Below are positions 11,760 through 23,007 of a stretch of DNA of 64,000 bases, one piece after another. Made by a program: the position numbers and the translations under genes. The stretch is from Spisula solida (lineage: Eukaryota > Mollusca > Bivalvia > Venerida > Mactridae), in assembly GCA_947247005.1 (NCBI GenBank), contig OX365946.1, positions 10,920,453 through 10,984,452 of the forward strand. Reading direction: 5' to 3'. Below the pieces are notes generated by a model. It saw only the letters and a list, made by a program, of their open reading frames with translations. It did no database searches and was not told where the DNA came from. Numbering within the stretch: position 1 is the first letter of the stretch; each line of letters starts with the position of its first letter.

Positions 11760-11894
11760 AATATGTATACTCTGTTTTACTGAATTAAAATACTTTATGA
11801 GAGGACACTCTACCGGATCTGTATATACTGAGTACTATATTACATGTTGTGTCATCTCGAGGGCTGACACTCGTGTACTGGCCAGGACAAGAGT

Positions 11895-12150
11895 TGAGGA
11901 TGTTAAACTTCAGGACTTGGTCTTTTCAGCATGCAATCGGAGTCCAACCTGTGATGAGGTGACTAATGAAAATTATATTTTTAAATTTTTTATTTTTACG
12001 CGCTGAGGCGCAAAATTGGCCAATTTCCCCGGGGCGCCTCAGCGCGTAAAAATAAAAAAATTAAAAATATAATTTTCATTAGTCACCTCATCACAGGTTG
12101 GACTCCGATTGCATGCTGAAAATACCAAGTCCTGAAGTTTAACATCCTCA
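11895..12150. repeat. Fold-back palindrome 2 (same core, LINE-derived arms)
   Basis: A 256-bp palindrome. The core at 11969-12076 matches the core of the palindrome at 7883-8140 almost base for base. The arms (11895-11968 and 12077-12150) are inverted copies of each other with about one mismatch in 74. The right arm runs straight on into LINE reverse-transcriptase sequence that continues to about 12760. The left arm is therefore an inverted orphan copy of LINE sequence placed on the other side of the core. Confidence 0.85.
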
Positions 12151-12760
12151 GCCAGGAACCAACCACATTAAATGGAATACCATTGAACGTTGAATCATTC
12201 ACATATCCAGGCAGTATCATAAACCAATAGGAAGGAACAAATGCAGATGTTAAGGCAAGGATAGGCAACACAATGGTCAATTTCATCCATAGAGTTCAAG
12301 AAAGCTATCCTTTACATCCAATATTCGCCTGTTCAATTCCAAGTCAAGCCTTTTCTACTATAATTATGAAGCTGAAAGCTGGATGACCATCAAGAGAATT
12401 CTCAAGAGCATACAGACCTTCACCATCAGCTGCCTTATAAGGATTCTCAACATCCGATGGCCAGATACCATCAGTAACTTCAACCTTTAGAAAAAACGGT
12501 CCAGCTTCATGCAATCGAACAAATCCAGAAATGAAAATGAGGCTAGATAGTACACACGCTAACGTAAACAACCAACTTACTTCACTAGACAAGTCACTGA
12601 GGCGGAACCCTCAAGGCAAAAGAAAACGAGGCCGAGCAAACAACAACTGGTGCGGTGAAATTGAGGGGGGATGTGGCATAGAACGGACTTACCTGGACAC
12701 CAATTGAAAGAATCGCTTAGAATAGAGTACTCAGGAGGACTCATATCTACTAAAATTCAT
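12077..12760 (+). pseudogene. RTE-type LINE reverse transcriptase, decayed C-terminal fragment
   Basis: In plus-strand frames, interrupted by stops and shifts, I can read ESFTYPGSIIN, ADVKARIG, ESWMTIKRILKSIQTF, CLIRILNIRWPDTISN and NPQGKRKRGRANNNW. These are the hallmarks of the end of an RTE-clade LINE protein, as in flatworm SR2-type elements. The fragment starts abruptly at the core of the fold-back palindrome. The minus-strand open frames here are shadows. Confidence 0.75.
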
Positions 12761-13493
12761 TTAAAGAGACATTCGGGGACTGCAGTCGGTTTTAAGTATT
12801 TGTGTTTTCTAAAGATAGTACCGTATGTAAAATTGTTATCCATTTTTAATACATCTGTTATTTAGATAATTCCCCGTTTTACGCACCCATCGTGTGATAT
12901 TCGCAAAATCAAGGAATCTCACTTGATTAAAGAACGAAAGTTAAGTCATTCATGTGGGAAAATCCATTATTATTATTGCCCCAGAATACAATTATAATAT
13001 AATATGTATGTTTAAACAACATTCGTATACGTATGATGATCAACTAAATGTAACTGCATTTAAATTCATGACTGTGTTTATATTGCGATCGAAAGATGCA
13101 TCAAAAGTCAACTCTATAATAGACGGTTAAGATCTTGTGTACATACCCACAATTCGGCATAACGAAATATGACGTGCACTATGAACATAAATAATGTGCC
13201 AATGTCTGATTTTAGTATCGTAAACATTCATATTTATACGCCACCTGAATAATAGGACTAACTCAACATAACACCAAATCAACAACATCTGTTTAAAATG
13301 GTCAAATATAAACTATAATCAAGGTTTGTTGACATACAAATTATAACGATATAATGTGAAGTACTGATACTATATCTAACGACCCTAGTCTTCAAATTAG
13401 AACAATCTCACAATCTTACGATATTAGTACTAGTTGTTGTTTGCAGTGTGAAAGGGAATATTATTAATATTACGGACAGTTAACATCGGTAAG
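12761..13493. other. Upstream region of SDR copy 2
   Basis: No gene is visible. It is AT-rich, and the last 22 bases before the start codon are shared with SDR copy 1. Confidence 0.4.
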
Positions 13494-14252
13494 ATGGCAT
13501 TTAATTTAGCTGGGAGAAAGTACCTTGTTACCGGTGCTGGGCGTGGTATAGGTCGAGCTCTGTGTAAAACATTAAGTGAACATGGATGTAAGGTGTACGC
13601 ACTGAGCAGGTCCATAGAACCACTGGAAAGTCTGGCTGCTGAATGTTCAAACATCCATCCGATACAAGCTGATGTTGGAAACTGGGATGAACTTCGAGCT
13701 AAACTGAAAGACGTGGAATTGTTAGATGGACTTATCAATAATGCTGGGATCACAGACGAGTTGTCTGGTCCTGCTCTTAATGTCACTAAAGAGAACTTAG
13801 ACAAACTGATCAATGTACATCTACTAGGTGCAATTAATGCCATTCAAGTCGTTGGTCAGAAAATGATGGATTCGAAGAGGCCTGGTTCTATCGTAAACAT
13901 GTCTAGTGTATTGTCTCTACAAGCATATCCTACCCAGTTGTCGTATAATATGACAAAGGCAGGTCTTGATATGGTAACCAAACAGTTTGCGTTAGAACTC
14001 GGTCCATACAATATTCGTGTCAACTCTATCAACCCAACCCTGGTGTTAACTGAATCGGTTAAAGGTCATATAGCAAATGGTCTGACTGTCGACAAAGCGT
14101 TTCTTGAAAAGACACCAATGAAACGTTTACCAGAGTTAAGTGAAGTTGTTTCACCAATGCTCTATCTACTGAGTGATCATTCATCCATGGTTTCTGGAAC
14201 TATAAACCGTGTGGATGGTGCGATGATGTCTTCTTTTGTAACGGAACTATAA
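13494..14252 (+). CDS. Short-chain dehydrogenase/reductase, L-xylulose (dicarbonyl) reductase type, copy 2
   Basis: Single-exon gene of 252 residues with the same landmarks as copy 1: TGAGRGIG (13-20), NNAG (82-85), Ser138, Tyr151, Lys155, and the C-terminus VDGAMMSSFVTEL. It differs from copy 1 at about 32 positions. Only three lie in the first 85 residues (cofactor half), while clusters occur at 86-125, 134-150 and 193-214, which line the substrate cleft in this family. All catalytic residues are kept, so both paralogues look functional, and a shift in substrate is a reasonable inference. The 3' end of this gene appears to be the source of the tandem repeats that follow. Confidence 0.9.
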   Translation: MAFNLAGRKYLVTGAGRGIGRALCKTLSEHGCKVYALSRSIEPLESLAAECSNIHPIQADVGNWDELRAKLKDVELLDGLINNAGITDELSGPALNVTKENLDKLINVHLLGAINAIQVVGQKMMDSKRPGSIVNMSSVLSLQAYPTQLSYNMTKAGLDMVTKQFALELGPYNIRVNSINPTLVLTESVKGHIANGLTVDKAFLEKTPMKRLPELSEVVSPMLYLLSDHSSMVSGTINRVDGAMMSSFVTEL

Positions 14253-14761
14253 TGTGAACATTTAATTCGGTGTTAAGATTTTAGAACACTGAATGATGCC
14301 AGGCTTAATGTACACTAAACATCAGTTAATTTGGTTCTGATTTTAGACAGCAACTGGTGAATTGTTTTGTAACTGAATTTATATACAACATGGACAAATC
14401 ATTTTGTTTCATGATTTTAGAACAGAAGTTGGTGCAATGGTGCCTTTTTGTAACGGAACAATGATGTGGATATATCGTTTGCGTCACGATTAAAATTAGA
14501 ATGTATTGTTTATAATAATTATGTTGTAAATAATGGGAATAAATATATTTAAACTAAATTTAGAACAACCACTGATGCAGTAATCAATGTCTTCCTCTGT
14601 CATGAAAATGGACATACCATTTGGTTTAGTGGTGTTAGATGAGCCAATGTTACAATGGTGTACTCTTTTGTGCAAAGGTAACTGAACTATAATATCATTT
14701 GTGATTTGTGATTCATATGTCGTTTTATGTAACCAATGATTGATTAAATAAACCATAGGCA
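14253..14761 (+). repeat. Degenerate repeats of the SDR 3' end
   Basis: After the stop codon, echoes of the gene's last codons and 3' untranslated region recur: 'ttttgtaactgaatttat' near 14368, 'tttttgtaacggaacaatga' near 14446, and 'aggtaactgaactataatat' near 14676. Spacing is irregular. These are early or decayed versions of the 76-78-bp unit seen at 16475-16930. Confidence 0.55.
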
Positions 14762-15236
14762 TATAGTTTCAAATTACCTGAGTGTACCTTTTAGTTTCAA
14801 ATTATCTGAGTGTAACCTGTAGTTTCTAATTATCTGAGTGTACCCTATAGTTTCAAATTATCTGAGTGTAACCTGTAGTTTCTAATTATCTGAGAGTAAC
14901 CTGTAGTTTCAAATTATCTGAGTGTACCCTGTAGTTTCAAATTATCTGAGTGTAACCTGTAGTTTCAAATTATCTGAGTGTACCCTGTAGTTTCAAATTA
15001 TCTGAGTGTAACCTGGAGTTTCTAATTATCTGAGTGTACCCTATAATTTCAAATTATCTGAGTGTACCCTGTAGTTTCAAATTATCTGAGTGTACCCTGT
15101 AGTTTCAAATTATCTGAGTGTAACCTGGAGTTTCTAATTATCTGAGTGTACCCTATAATTTAAAATTATCTGAGTGTACCCTTTAGTTTCAAATTATCTG
15201 AGTGTACCCTGTAGTTTCTAATTATCTGAGTGTACT
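14762..15236 (+). repeat. 28-bp minisatellite, about 17 units
   Basis: The unit is approximately tagtttcaaattatctgag + tgtaccctg, with variants in the last eight bases. Head-to-tail with no spacers, so not a CRISPR-like array. No relation to the SDR-derived unit is evident. Confidence 0.9.
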
Positions 15237-15336
15237 CTATATATATGAGATAATTTGAATCCATGTGCCTGTGAAATAAACTAGTCTTACTCTTCATGTT
15301 CTTTGATTTTATGATATAATCAATGACCTGCAGAAC

Positions 15337-16462
15337 AGGCAATGGCACATTGGTGTATTATTGGTACCTGAACTGTAACATGGTTATTGGCACATTGGTG
15401 TATTATTGGTACCTGAACTGTAACATGGTTATTGGCACATTGGTGTATTATTGGTACCTGAACTGTAACATGGTTATTGGCACATTGGTGTATTATTGGT
15501 ACCTGAACTGTAATATGGTTATTGGCACATTGGTGTATTATTGGTACCTGAACTGTAACATGGTTAATGGCACATTGGCGTATTATTGGTACCTGAACTG
15601 TAACATGGTTATTGGCACGTTGGCGTATTATTGGTACATGAACTGTAACATGGTTAATGGCACATTGGCGTATTATTGGTACCTGAACTGTAACATGGTG
15701 ATTGGCACATTGGTGTATTATTGGTACCTGAACTGTAACATGGTGATTGGCACATTGGTGTATTATTGGTACCTGAACTGTAACATGGTGATTGGCACAT
15801 TGGTGTATTATTGGTACCTGAACTGTAACATGGTTAATGGCACATTGGTGTATTATTGGTACCTGAACTGTAACATGGTGATTGGCACATTGGTGTAGTA
15901 TTGGTACCTGAACTGTAACATGGTTATTGGCACATTGGTGTATTATTGGTACCTGAACTGTAACATGGTTATTGGCACATTGGTGTAGTATTGGTACCTG
16001 AACTGTAACATGGTTAATGGCACATTGGCGTATTATTGGTACCTGAACTGTAACATGGTTAATGGCACATTGGCGTATTATTGGTACCTGAACTGTAACA
16101 TGGTTAATGGCACATTAGCGTATTATTGGTACCTGAACTGTAACATGGTTAATGGCACATTGGCGTATCATTGGTACCTGAACTGTACTCTTGATGGTTA
16201 TTGGCACATTGGTGTATTATTGGTACCTGAACTGTAACATGGTTATTGGCACATTGATGTAGTATTGGTACCTGAACTGTAACATGGTTAATGGCACATT
16301 AATGTATTATTGGTATCTGAACTGTAACATGGTTATTGGCACATTGGTGTATTATTGGTACCTGAACTGTAACATGGTTATTGGCACATTGGTGTATTAT
16401 TGGTACCTGAACTGTAACATGGTTATTGGCACATTGGTGTATTATTGGTACCTGAACTGTAA
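15337..16462 (+). repeat. 45-bp minisatellite, about 25 units, open in one frame
   Basis: The unit is about ggcacattggtgtattattg + gtacctgaactgtaacatggttatt. Because 45 is a multiple of three, one plus-strand frame is open for long stretches (15323-15898, 16010-16237, 16284-16544), reading the 15-residue repeat MVIGTLVYYWYLNCN. It breaks at TAG variants (for example around 15897) and at an insertion near 16188. The segment tattggtacctgaactgtaa resembles ttttgtaacggaactataat at the SDR stop. Most likely non-coding. Confidence 0.85.
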
Positions 16463-16474
16463 CTTGGTCATTTC

Positions 16475-16930
16475 ATTTGGTTTTATGATGTTAGAGCAGG
16501 TATTGAATGGTACAATAATGACTTCTTTAGTAACTGAACTATAACATGGCCATTTCATTTGGTTTTATGATGTTAGAGTAGCCAAGTGTACAATGATGAA
16601 TTCTTTGGTAACTGAATTATAACATGGCCATTTCAATTGGTTTTATGATGTTAAGGCAGACAATTGTACAATGGTGTAATATTTAGTAACTCCACTATAA
16701 CATGGTCATTTTATCTTGGTTTGATGTAAGGGCAGCCAATGGTACAAGGATGTATTCTTTGGTAACTGAACCATACTGCGGTCATTTTATCTTGGTTTGA
16801 TGTAATGGCAGCCAATGGTACAAGGATGTATTCTTTGGTAATTGAACCATAATGTGGTCATTTTATCTAGGTTTGATGTAAGGGCAGCCAATGGAACAAG
16901 GATGTATTCTTTTGTAACTAAACTATTGCT
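16475..16930 (+). repeat. 76-78-bp tandem repeat derived from the SDR 3' end, about 6 units
   Basis: Units carry 'taactgaactataacatggc' followed by 'tttggttttatgatgtta', spaced 76-78 bp. The first unit still encodes TSLVTEL before a stop, matching SSFVTEL-stop at the SDR C-terminus. It sits immediately after the 45-bp array, and the two share their core. Confidence 0.7.
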
Positions 16931-17495
16931 ACAATGTTGATACATCATTGGAATTTAGACAAGAACCTGTTATGCTGGCAAGGAGGCATTTGAGTAATGG
17001 TGATATCTCTTTTTATTCAAATTGTGCCTTTTCCAGTGGATAGTTTTAATATTTGGTTGGAATAATAGACAAGGATATTGATATAAAGTAATGTGATCTT
17101 GAAATTGTATTCATCTTCTAAGCTCAACAACCTTGACCTGAAACTGATTAAGAGTAGGTTTATACAGGTGCATCAAGATTATAACCATTGTATGACATCT
17201 ATTGATACTACTAACCTAGGAAGGTCATAACACAGGGATACCATGGACAGTATTCTAATGCATCAGGTCAATTCTGCCAATCTATAGTTATTTATCTTTA
17301 CTGAACTGAATGCACAGTTTGTCTTATCTGATTTGAACATATACTCGTACATATAAGTTAGTATTACAACTAATTTATACTCGAGGTCTCAGAGCTTGAT
17401 GCATTCTAGGGCTTCAAGCGACATAAAGCAATGAGATATTTATGTAACTATGGCCCTTAGAGATTTATATGACATATCTCTTTTAGTGCTTTTGT
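16931..17495. other. Unique spacer between two tandem arrays
   Basis: No gene is visible. The last 100 bases already hold degenerate pieces of the 26-bp repeat (agagcttgatgcattctagg). Confidence 0.4.
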
Positions 17496-20400
17496 GTATC
17501 ACAGGGCAGTCAGAGCTTTATGTGACCTAGGGCTGTCAGAACTGCATGCGATACAGGGCTGTCAGAACTTCATGTGACACAAGGCTGTGAGTGATTCATA
17601 TGACACATGGCAAACAAAGCAGAATGTGACACAGGGCAAGCAGTGCTTCATGTGACACAGGGCAAGCAGTGCTTCATGTAACACAGGACAATCCATGCTT
17701 CATGTGATACAGGGCTATCAGTGTTTCATGTGACATGGAGCAATCAGTGCTTCATGTGACACGGGGCAATCAGTGCTTCATGTGACACGGGGCAATCAGT
17801 GCTTCATGTGACACGGGGCAATCAGTGCTTCATGTGACACGGGGCAATCAGTGCTTCATGTGACATGGAGCAATCAGTGCTTCATGTGACACGGGGCAAT
17901 CAGTGCTTCATGTGACACAGGGTAGTCCACGCTTCATGTGATACAGGGCTATCAGTGTTTCATGTGATACAGGGCAATCCATGCTTCATGTGATACAGGG
18001 CTATCAGTGTTTCATGTGATACATGGCAATCAGTGTTTCATGTGATACAGGGCAATCAGTGCTTCATGTGACACAGGGCAATCAGTGCTTCATGTGATAC
18101 AGGGTAATCAGTGCTTCATGTGAAATGGAGCAATCAGTGCTTCATGTGACATGGGGTAATCAGTGCTTCATGTGACACGGGGCAATCAGTGCTTCATGTG
18201 ACATGGAGCAATCAGTGCTTCATGTGACACGGGGCAATCAGTGCTTCATGTGACACAGGGCAGTCCACGCTTCATGTGATACAGGGCTATCAGTGTTTCA
18301 TGTGATACAGGGCAATCCATGCTTCATGTGATACAGGGCTATCAGTGTTTCATGTGATACATGGCAATCAGTGTTTCATGTGATACAGGGCAATCAGTGC
18401 TTCATGTGACACAGGGCAATCAGTGCTTCATGTGATACAGGGTAATCAGTGCTTCATGTGAAATGGAGCAATTAGTGCTTCATGTGACATGGGGTAATCA
18501 GTGCTTCATGTGAAATGGAGCAATCAGTGCTTCATGTGACACAGGGCAATCAGTGCTTCATGTGACATAGGGCAATCAGTGCTTTATGTGATACAGGGTA
18601 ATCAGTGCTTCATGTGAAATGGAGCAATCAGTGCTTCATGTGACACGAGGTAATCAGTGCTTCATGTGGCACGGGGCAATCAGTGCTTCATGTGGCACGG
18701 GGCAATCAGTGCTTCATGTGACATAGGGCAATCCATGCTTCATGTGATACAGGGTTGTCAATTCTTCATGTGACACAGGGCAGTCAGTGATTCATGTAAT
18801 ACAGGGCAATCAGAGCTTCATGTGATACAGGGCTCTCATTGATTAATGTGACACATGGATGTCAGAGCCTGCTCATGTGATATATGGCTGCCAGAGCTTC
18901 TTGTGACACAGGTCTATCAGTGCTTCATGTGACCTAGGTCTATCAGAGCTTCTTGTGACACAGGGTAATCAGTGCTTCATGTGACCTAGGTCTATCAGAG
19001 CTTCATGTGACACAGGTCTATCAGAGCTTCATGTGACACAGGTCTATCAGAGCTTCATGTGACCTACGTATATCAGAGCTTCATGTGACCTAGGTCTATC
19101 AGAGCTTCATGTGACCTATGTCTATCAGGGCTTCTTGTGACCTAGGTCTATCAGAGCTTCATGTGACCTAGGTCTATCAGAGCTTCATGTGACCTAGGTC
19201 TATCAGAGCTTCTTGTGACACAGGGTAATCAATGCTTCATGTGACCAAGGTCTATCAGAGCTTCATGTGACCTAGGTCTATCAGAGCTTCATGTGACACA
19301 GGGCAATCAGTGCTTCATATCACACATGGCTATTAGTGATTCATGTGACACAGGACAATCAGTGCTCCATGTGACACAGAACTGTCAGAGATTCATGTTA
19401 CACAGGGTAATCAATGCTTCATATCACACATGGCTATTAGTGATTCATGTGACCCAGGACAATCAGTGCTCCATGTGACACATGGCTGTAAGAGCTTCAT
19501 GTGACACAGGGCAATCAGAGATTCATGTGACACAGAGCTGTCAGAGAGTCATGTGACACAGAGCTGTCAGAGATTCATGTGACACATTGCTGTCAGAGCT
19601 TCATGTGACAAAGGGCAATCTGAGCTTCATATCACACATGGCTATTAGTGATTCATGTGATCCAGGACAATCAGTGCTTCATGTGACACATGGCTGTAAG
19701 AGCTTCATGTGACACAGGGCAATCAGAGCTTCATGTGACACAGAACTGTCAGAGATTCATGTAATACAGGGCAATCAGAGCTTCATGTTACACAGGGCAA
19801 TCAGCTCTTCGTGTGACACATTGCTGTCAGAGCTTCAAGTGACACAGGGCAATCAGAGCTTCATGTGACACAGAACTGTCAGAGATTCATGTGACACAGG
19901 GCAATCAGAGCTTCATGTTACACAGGGCAATCAGCGCTTCATGTGACACATTGCTGTCAGAGCTTCAAGTGACACAGGGCAATCAGAGCTTCATGTGACA
20001 CAGAACTGTCAGAGATTCATGTGACACAGGGCAATCAGAGCTTCATGTTACACAGGGCAATCAGCGCTTCATGTGACACATTGCTGTCAGAGCTTCATGT
20101 GACACAGGGCAATCAGAGCTTCATGTGACACAGAACTGTCAGAGATTCATGTTACACTGGGCAATCAGTGCTTCATATCACACTTGGCTATTTGTGATTC
20201 ATGTGACCCAGGACATTCAGTGCTCCATGTGACACATGGCTGTAAGAGCTTCATGTGACACAGGGCAATCAGAGCTTCATGTCACACAGAGCTGTCAGAG
20301 CTTCATGTGACACAGACCTGTCAGAGATTCATGTTACACTGGGCAATCAGTGCTTCATATCACACTTGGCTATTAGTGATTCATGTGACCCAGGACAATC

Positions 20401-21365
20401 AGTGCTCCATGTGACACATGGCTGTAAGAGCTTCATGTGACACAGAGCAATCAGAGCTTCATGTCACACAGAGCTGTCAGAGCTTCATGTGACACAGAGC
20501 TGTCAGAGATTCATGTGACACAGAGCTGTCAGAGATTCATGTGACACAGAGCTGTCAGAGATTCATGTTACACAGGGCAATCAGTGCTTCATGTGACACA
20601 TTGCTGTCAGAGCTTCGTGTGACACAGAGCTGTCAGAGATTCATGTGGCACAGAACTGTCAGAGATGCATGTTGCACAGAGCTGTCAGAGATTCATGTGA
20701 CACAGAGCTGTCAGAGATTCATGATGCACAGAACTGTCAGAGATGCATGTGGCACAGAGCTGTCAGAGAATCATGTGACACAGAGCTGACAGAGATTCAT
20801 GTGACACAGAGCTGTCAAAGCTTCATGTTATACATTGCTGTCAGAGCTTATTGTGAATATGACCGTCAGAGCTTCATGAGACACAGGATAATTAATGCTT
20901 CATGTGATACAGGATTTCAGTCCATCATGTGACACAGGGCAATCAGTACTTCATGTGACCTCAGGCTGTCAGAGTTTCAGTGACACAGCAATCAGAGCTT
21001 CGTGTTACACAGGGCAATCAGTGCTTTATATGACACAGGGCAATCAATGCTTCATGTTACACATGGCTGTCAAAGCTTCATAAGACTTGGGGCTGTCAGA
21101 TATTCATGTGACACAGGGCTGTCAAAGATTCATAAGACTTGGGGCTGTCAGATATTCATGTGACACAGGGCTATCAAAGCTTCATAAGACTTGGGGCTGT
21201 CAGATATTTATGTGACACAGGGCTGTCAATGCTTCATAAGACTTGGGGCTGTCAGATATTCATGTGACACATGGCTGTCAGAGCTTCATGTTACATGGGG
21301 TTGTCAGAGCTTCATGTGACATAGGGTCCTCAGAGCTTTATGTGACTTAGGGCTGTCAGAGATTC
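17496..21365 (+). repeat. 26-bp minisatellite, about 149 units, with higher-order structure
   Basis: The unit is about gtgacacagggcaatcagtg + cttcat. Variant classes are clustered: 'ggcaatcagtgcttcatgtg' at 17.6-18.7 kb, 'ggtctatcagagcttcatgt' at 18.9-19.3 kb, 'gagctgtcagagattcatgt' at 20.4-20.8 kb, and a two-unit repeat with 'cataagacttggggctgtca' at 21.05-21.26 kb. A block beginning 'tccacgcttcatgtgata' at 17926 recurs at 18264, exactly 338 bp or 13 units later. Open frames here are by-products of the repeat. Confidence 0.92.
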
Positions 21366-23007
21366 TAGTTGTCTGTTAGGCCGTGTCGAGAAATTATTCT
21401 GTGCACAGACGGTAGTCTCTTCAAGCTTCCTCCAAATAATTCTGCCTACAGGAGAAAACTTCCAACAGATCAAGTGACTAGCTACATTACAAGTTTCAGT
21501 CAGATTTCACCCAATCAAATTCTATTATTCTAAGTAACACAGTTTCTAGTCTGGAGACTTTTTTTCAAAATACACCAACTGTATACTAGTATTTATCTTG
21601 TACATACATGTGTCGTATGTCATTTCTGAGCTGCCCCGTGATTCAGAACCATACCCTCTTAGTGACGTTGTATTTATGTTAGTTATGATCGTATCCGAAT
21701 GAAATTTGGTATACTGGTGAAATAAAAATCAGTATTACTTGGTTCACAGATTTGTAACTGTAAGTATAACGGTTTTTGAATTAGAGCATCACCTCAAAAG
21801 TCCACATAATTCTTGATCACCCCTGGTAAATGTTAGCTTTATCAATAGCTCTGCATCAAATCCATATCCTTGTATACATGGATACATATTTCATTAATTG
21901 GTTATCGCAATTACTAAATGAGTAATTTATTATGCATGGAATGATAAGTATATATATAATATCTAATACAAATTACCATTTGCTTATTGGTCACCATTTT
22001 ATTACATGTAATTACTTAATTATATGACATGTTAGTGCTGCTGAATGAATAATAATGATAAATTCCTTAATTCACCAAAAAACACAGATGATGAGAAATT
22101 TGCTCACACTATGCATGTGCTGGTGTGGAAATTGTAAAATCCGGATAAAAAATAGATATTGTGATAGGAAACACATGGATGTTGAATTAATCTTGCTAAT
22201 TGTTGCCTATAATTTTCAAACCCAGTTGGACATGGTGTGGCTTTATTTGTGACATTTTGGACATATGGACATCATGCACATTATTAGACTAAGTGGATGA
22301 GTGTGTATACTATTGACAAATATTCAAAGATTTCATAAACAATATGTAAGTTCAACATCAATACAAGAACACCATATTACTGTACTGTGTTTTAATGAGA
22401 CGTCGTAAACATATTCACTCAAACACGTAAAAAAACTTGTAAATATTTCAATATACAAAATGTAAACAGGGAATAAAATCTGAAAAGAAAACAATGCAGG
22501 ATTGGACTACAAACTAAAGTTTTAATTAGGGCTTGACCAATTTATAAGACTGCAATTGTAAACCAAAATAGCAGACTGTGCTGGTGTGGACAAATTTATG
22601 GGATACTATGGTTATTTAGTAGTCATGTTAGGGAACAAACCCATTTGTATCAATGTTTGTTATTTTCCTGTCAAACCAAGTTGGACATGGCTATAGATAG
22701 CTTCGCTTTGTTGCCTTTTGGACATAATATAGACTAAGTGCTTCAACAAGTGCCCATAATATTGGCAAATATGCAGTCATTTAATAAACAATAAGTAATT
22801 TCAACATCAATACAAGAACAATATACATTGTACTACTGTTAATTTTCTTGTTTTGATCCTACTGTTGTGAATATGATATATTTTGAAGATGTCAAGTTCA
22901 ACAAGTTCTAGCAAAATGTTATAAGAAGGAAATCTTATAATTTGACCTTCGGAGAATGTTTAAACACTGTTTAACATGTATAAAGTTGAAATAATGCGCC
23001 GATCAGT
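21366..23007. other. Gene-free stretch with a diverged internal duplication
   Basis: No gene is visible before the receptor start. Two segments about 450 bp apart (about 22220-22390 and 22675-22845) are related: both carry 'gttggacatgg', 'tttggacat', 'agactaagtg' and 'tcaacatcaatacaagaaca'. This is an old tandem duplication of unknown origin. Confidence 0.45.

Noticed and set aside
12083..12592. Minus-strand frames of 67 and 82 codons that look like signal-peptide proteins
   Set aside because: The plus strand of the same DNA is clearly decayed RTE reverse transcriptase; these frames are antisense shadows.
19293..21083. Several open frames of 60-95 codons in the 26-bp array
   Set aside because: They are by-products of the repeat; the same residues cycle in all frames and there is no start context or family match.
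14762..21365. Repeat arrays as CRISPR-like loci
   Set aside because: Units are head-to-tail with no unique spacers, and the host is clearly eukaryotic.
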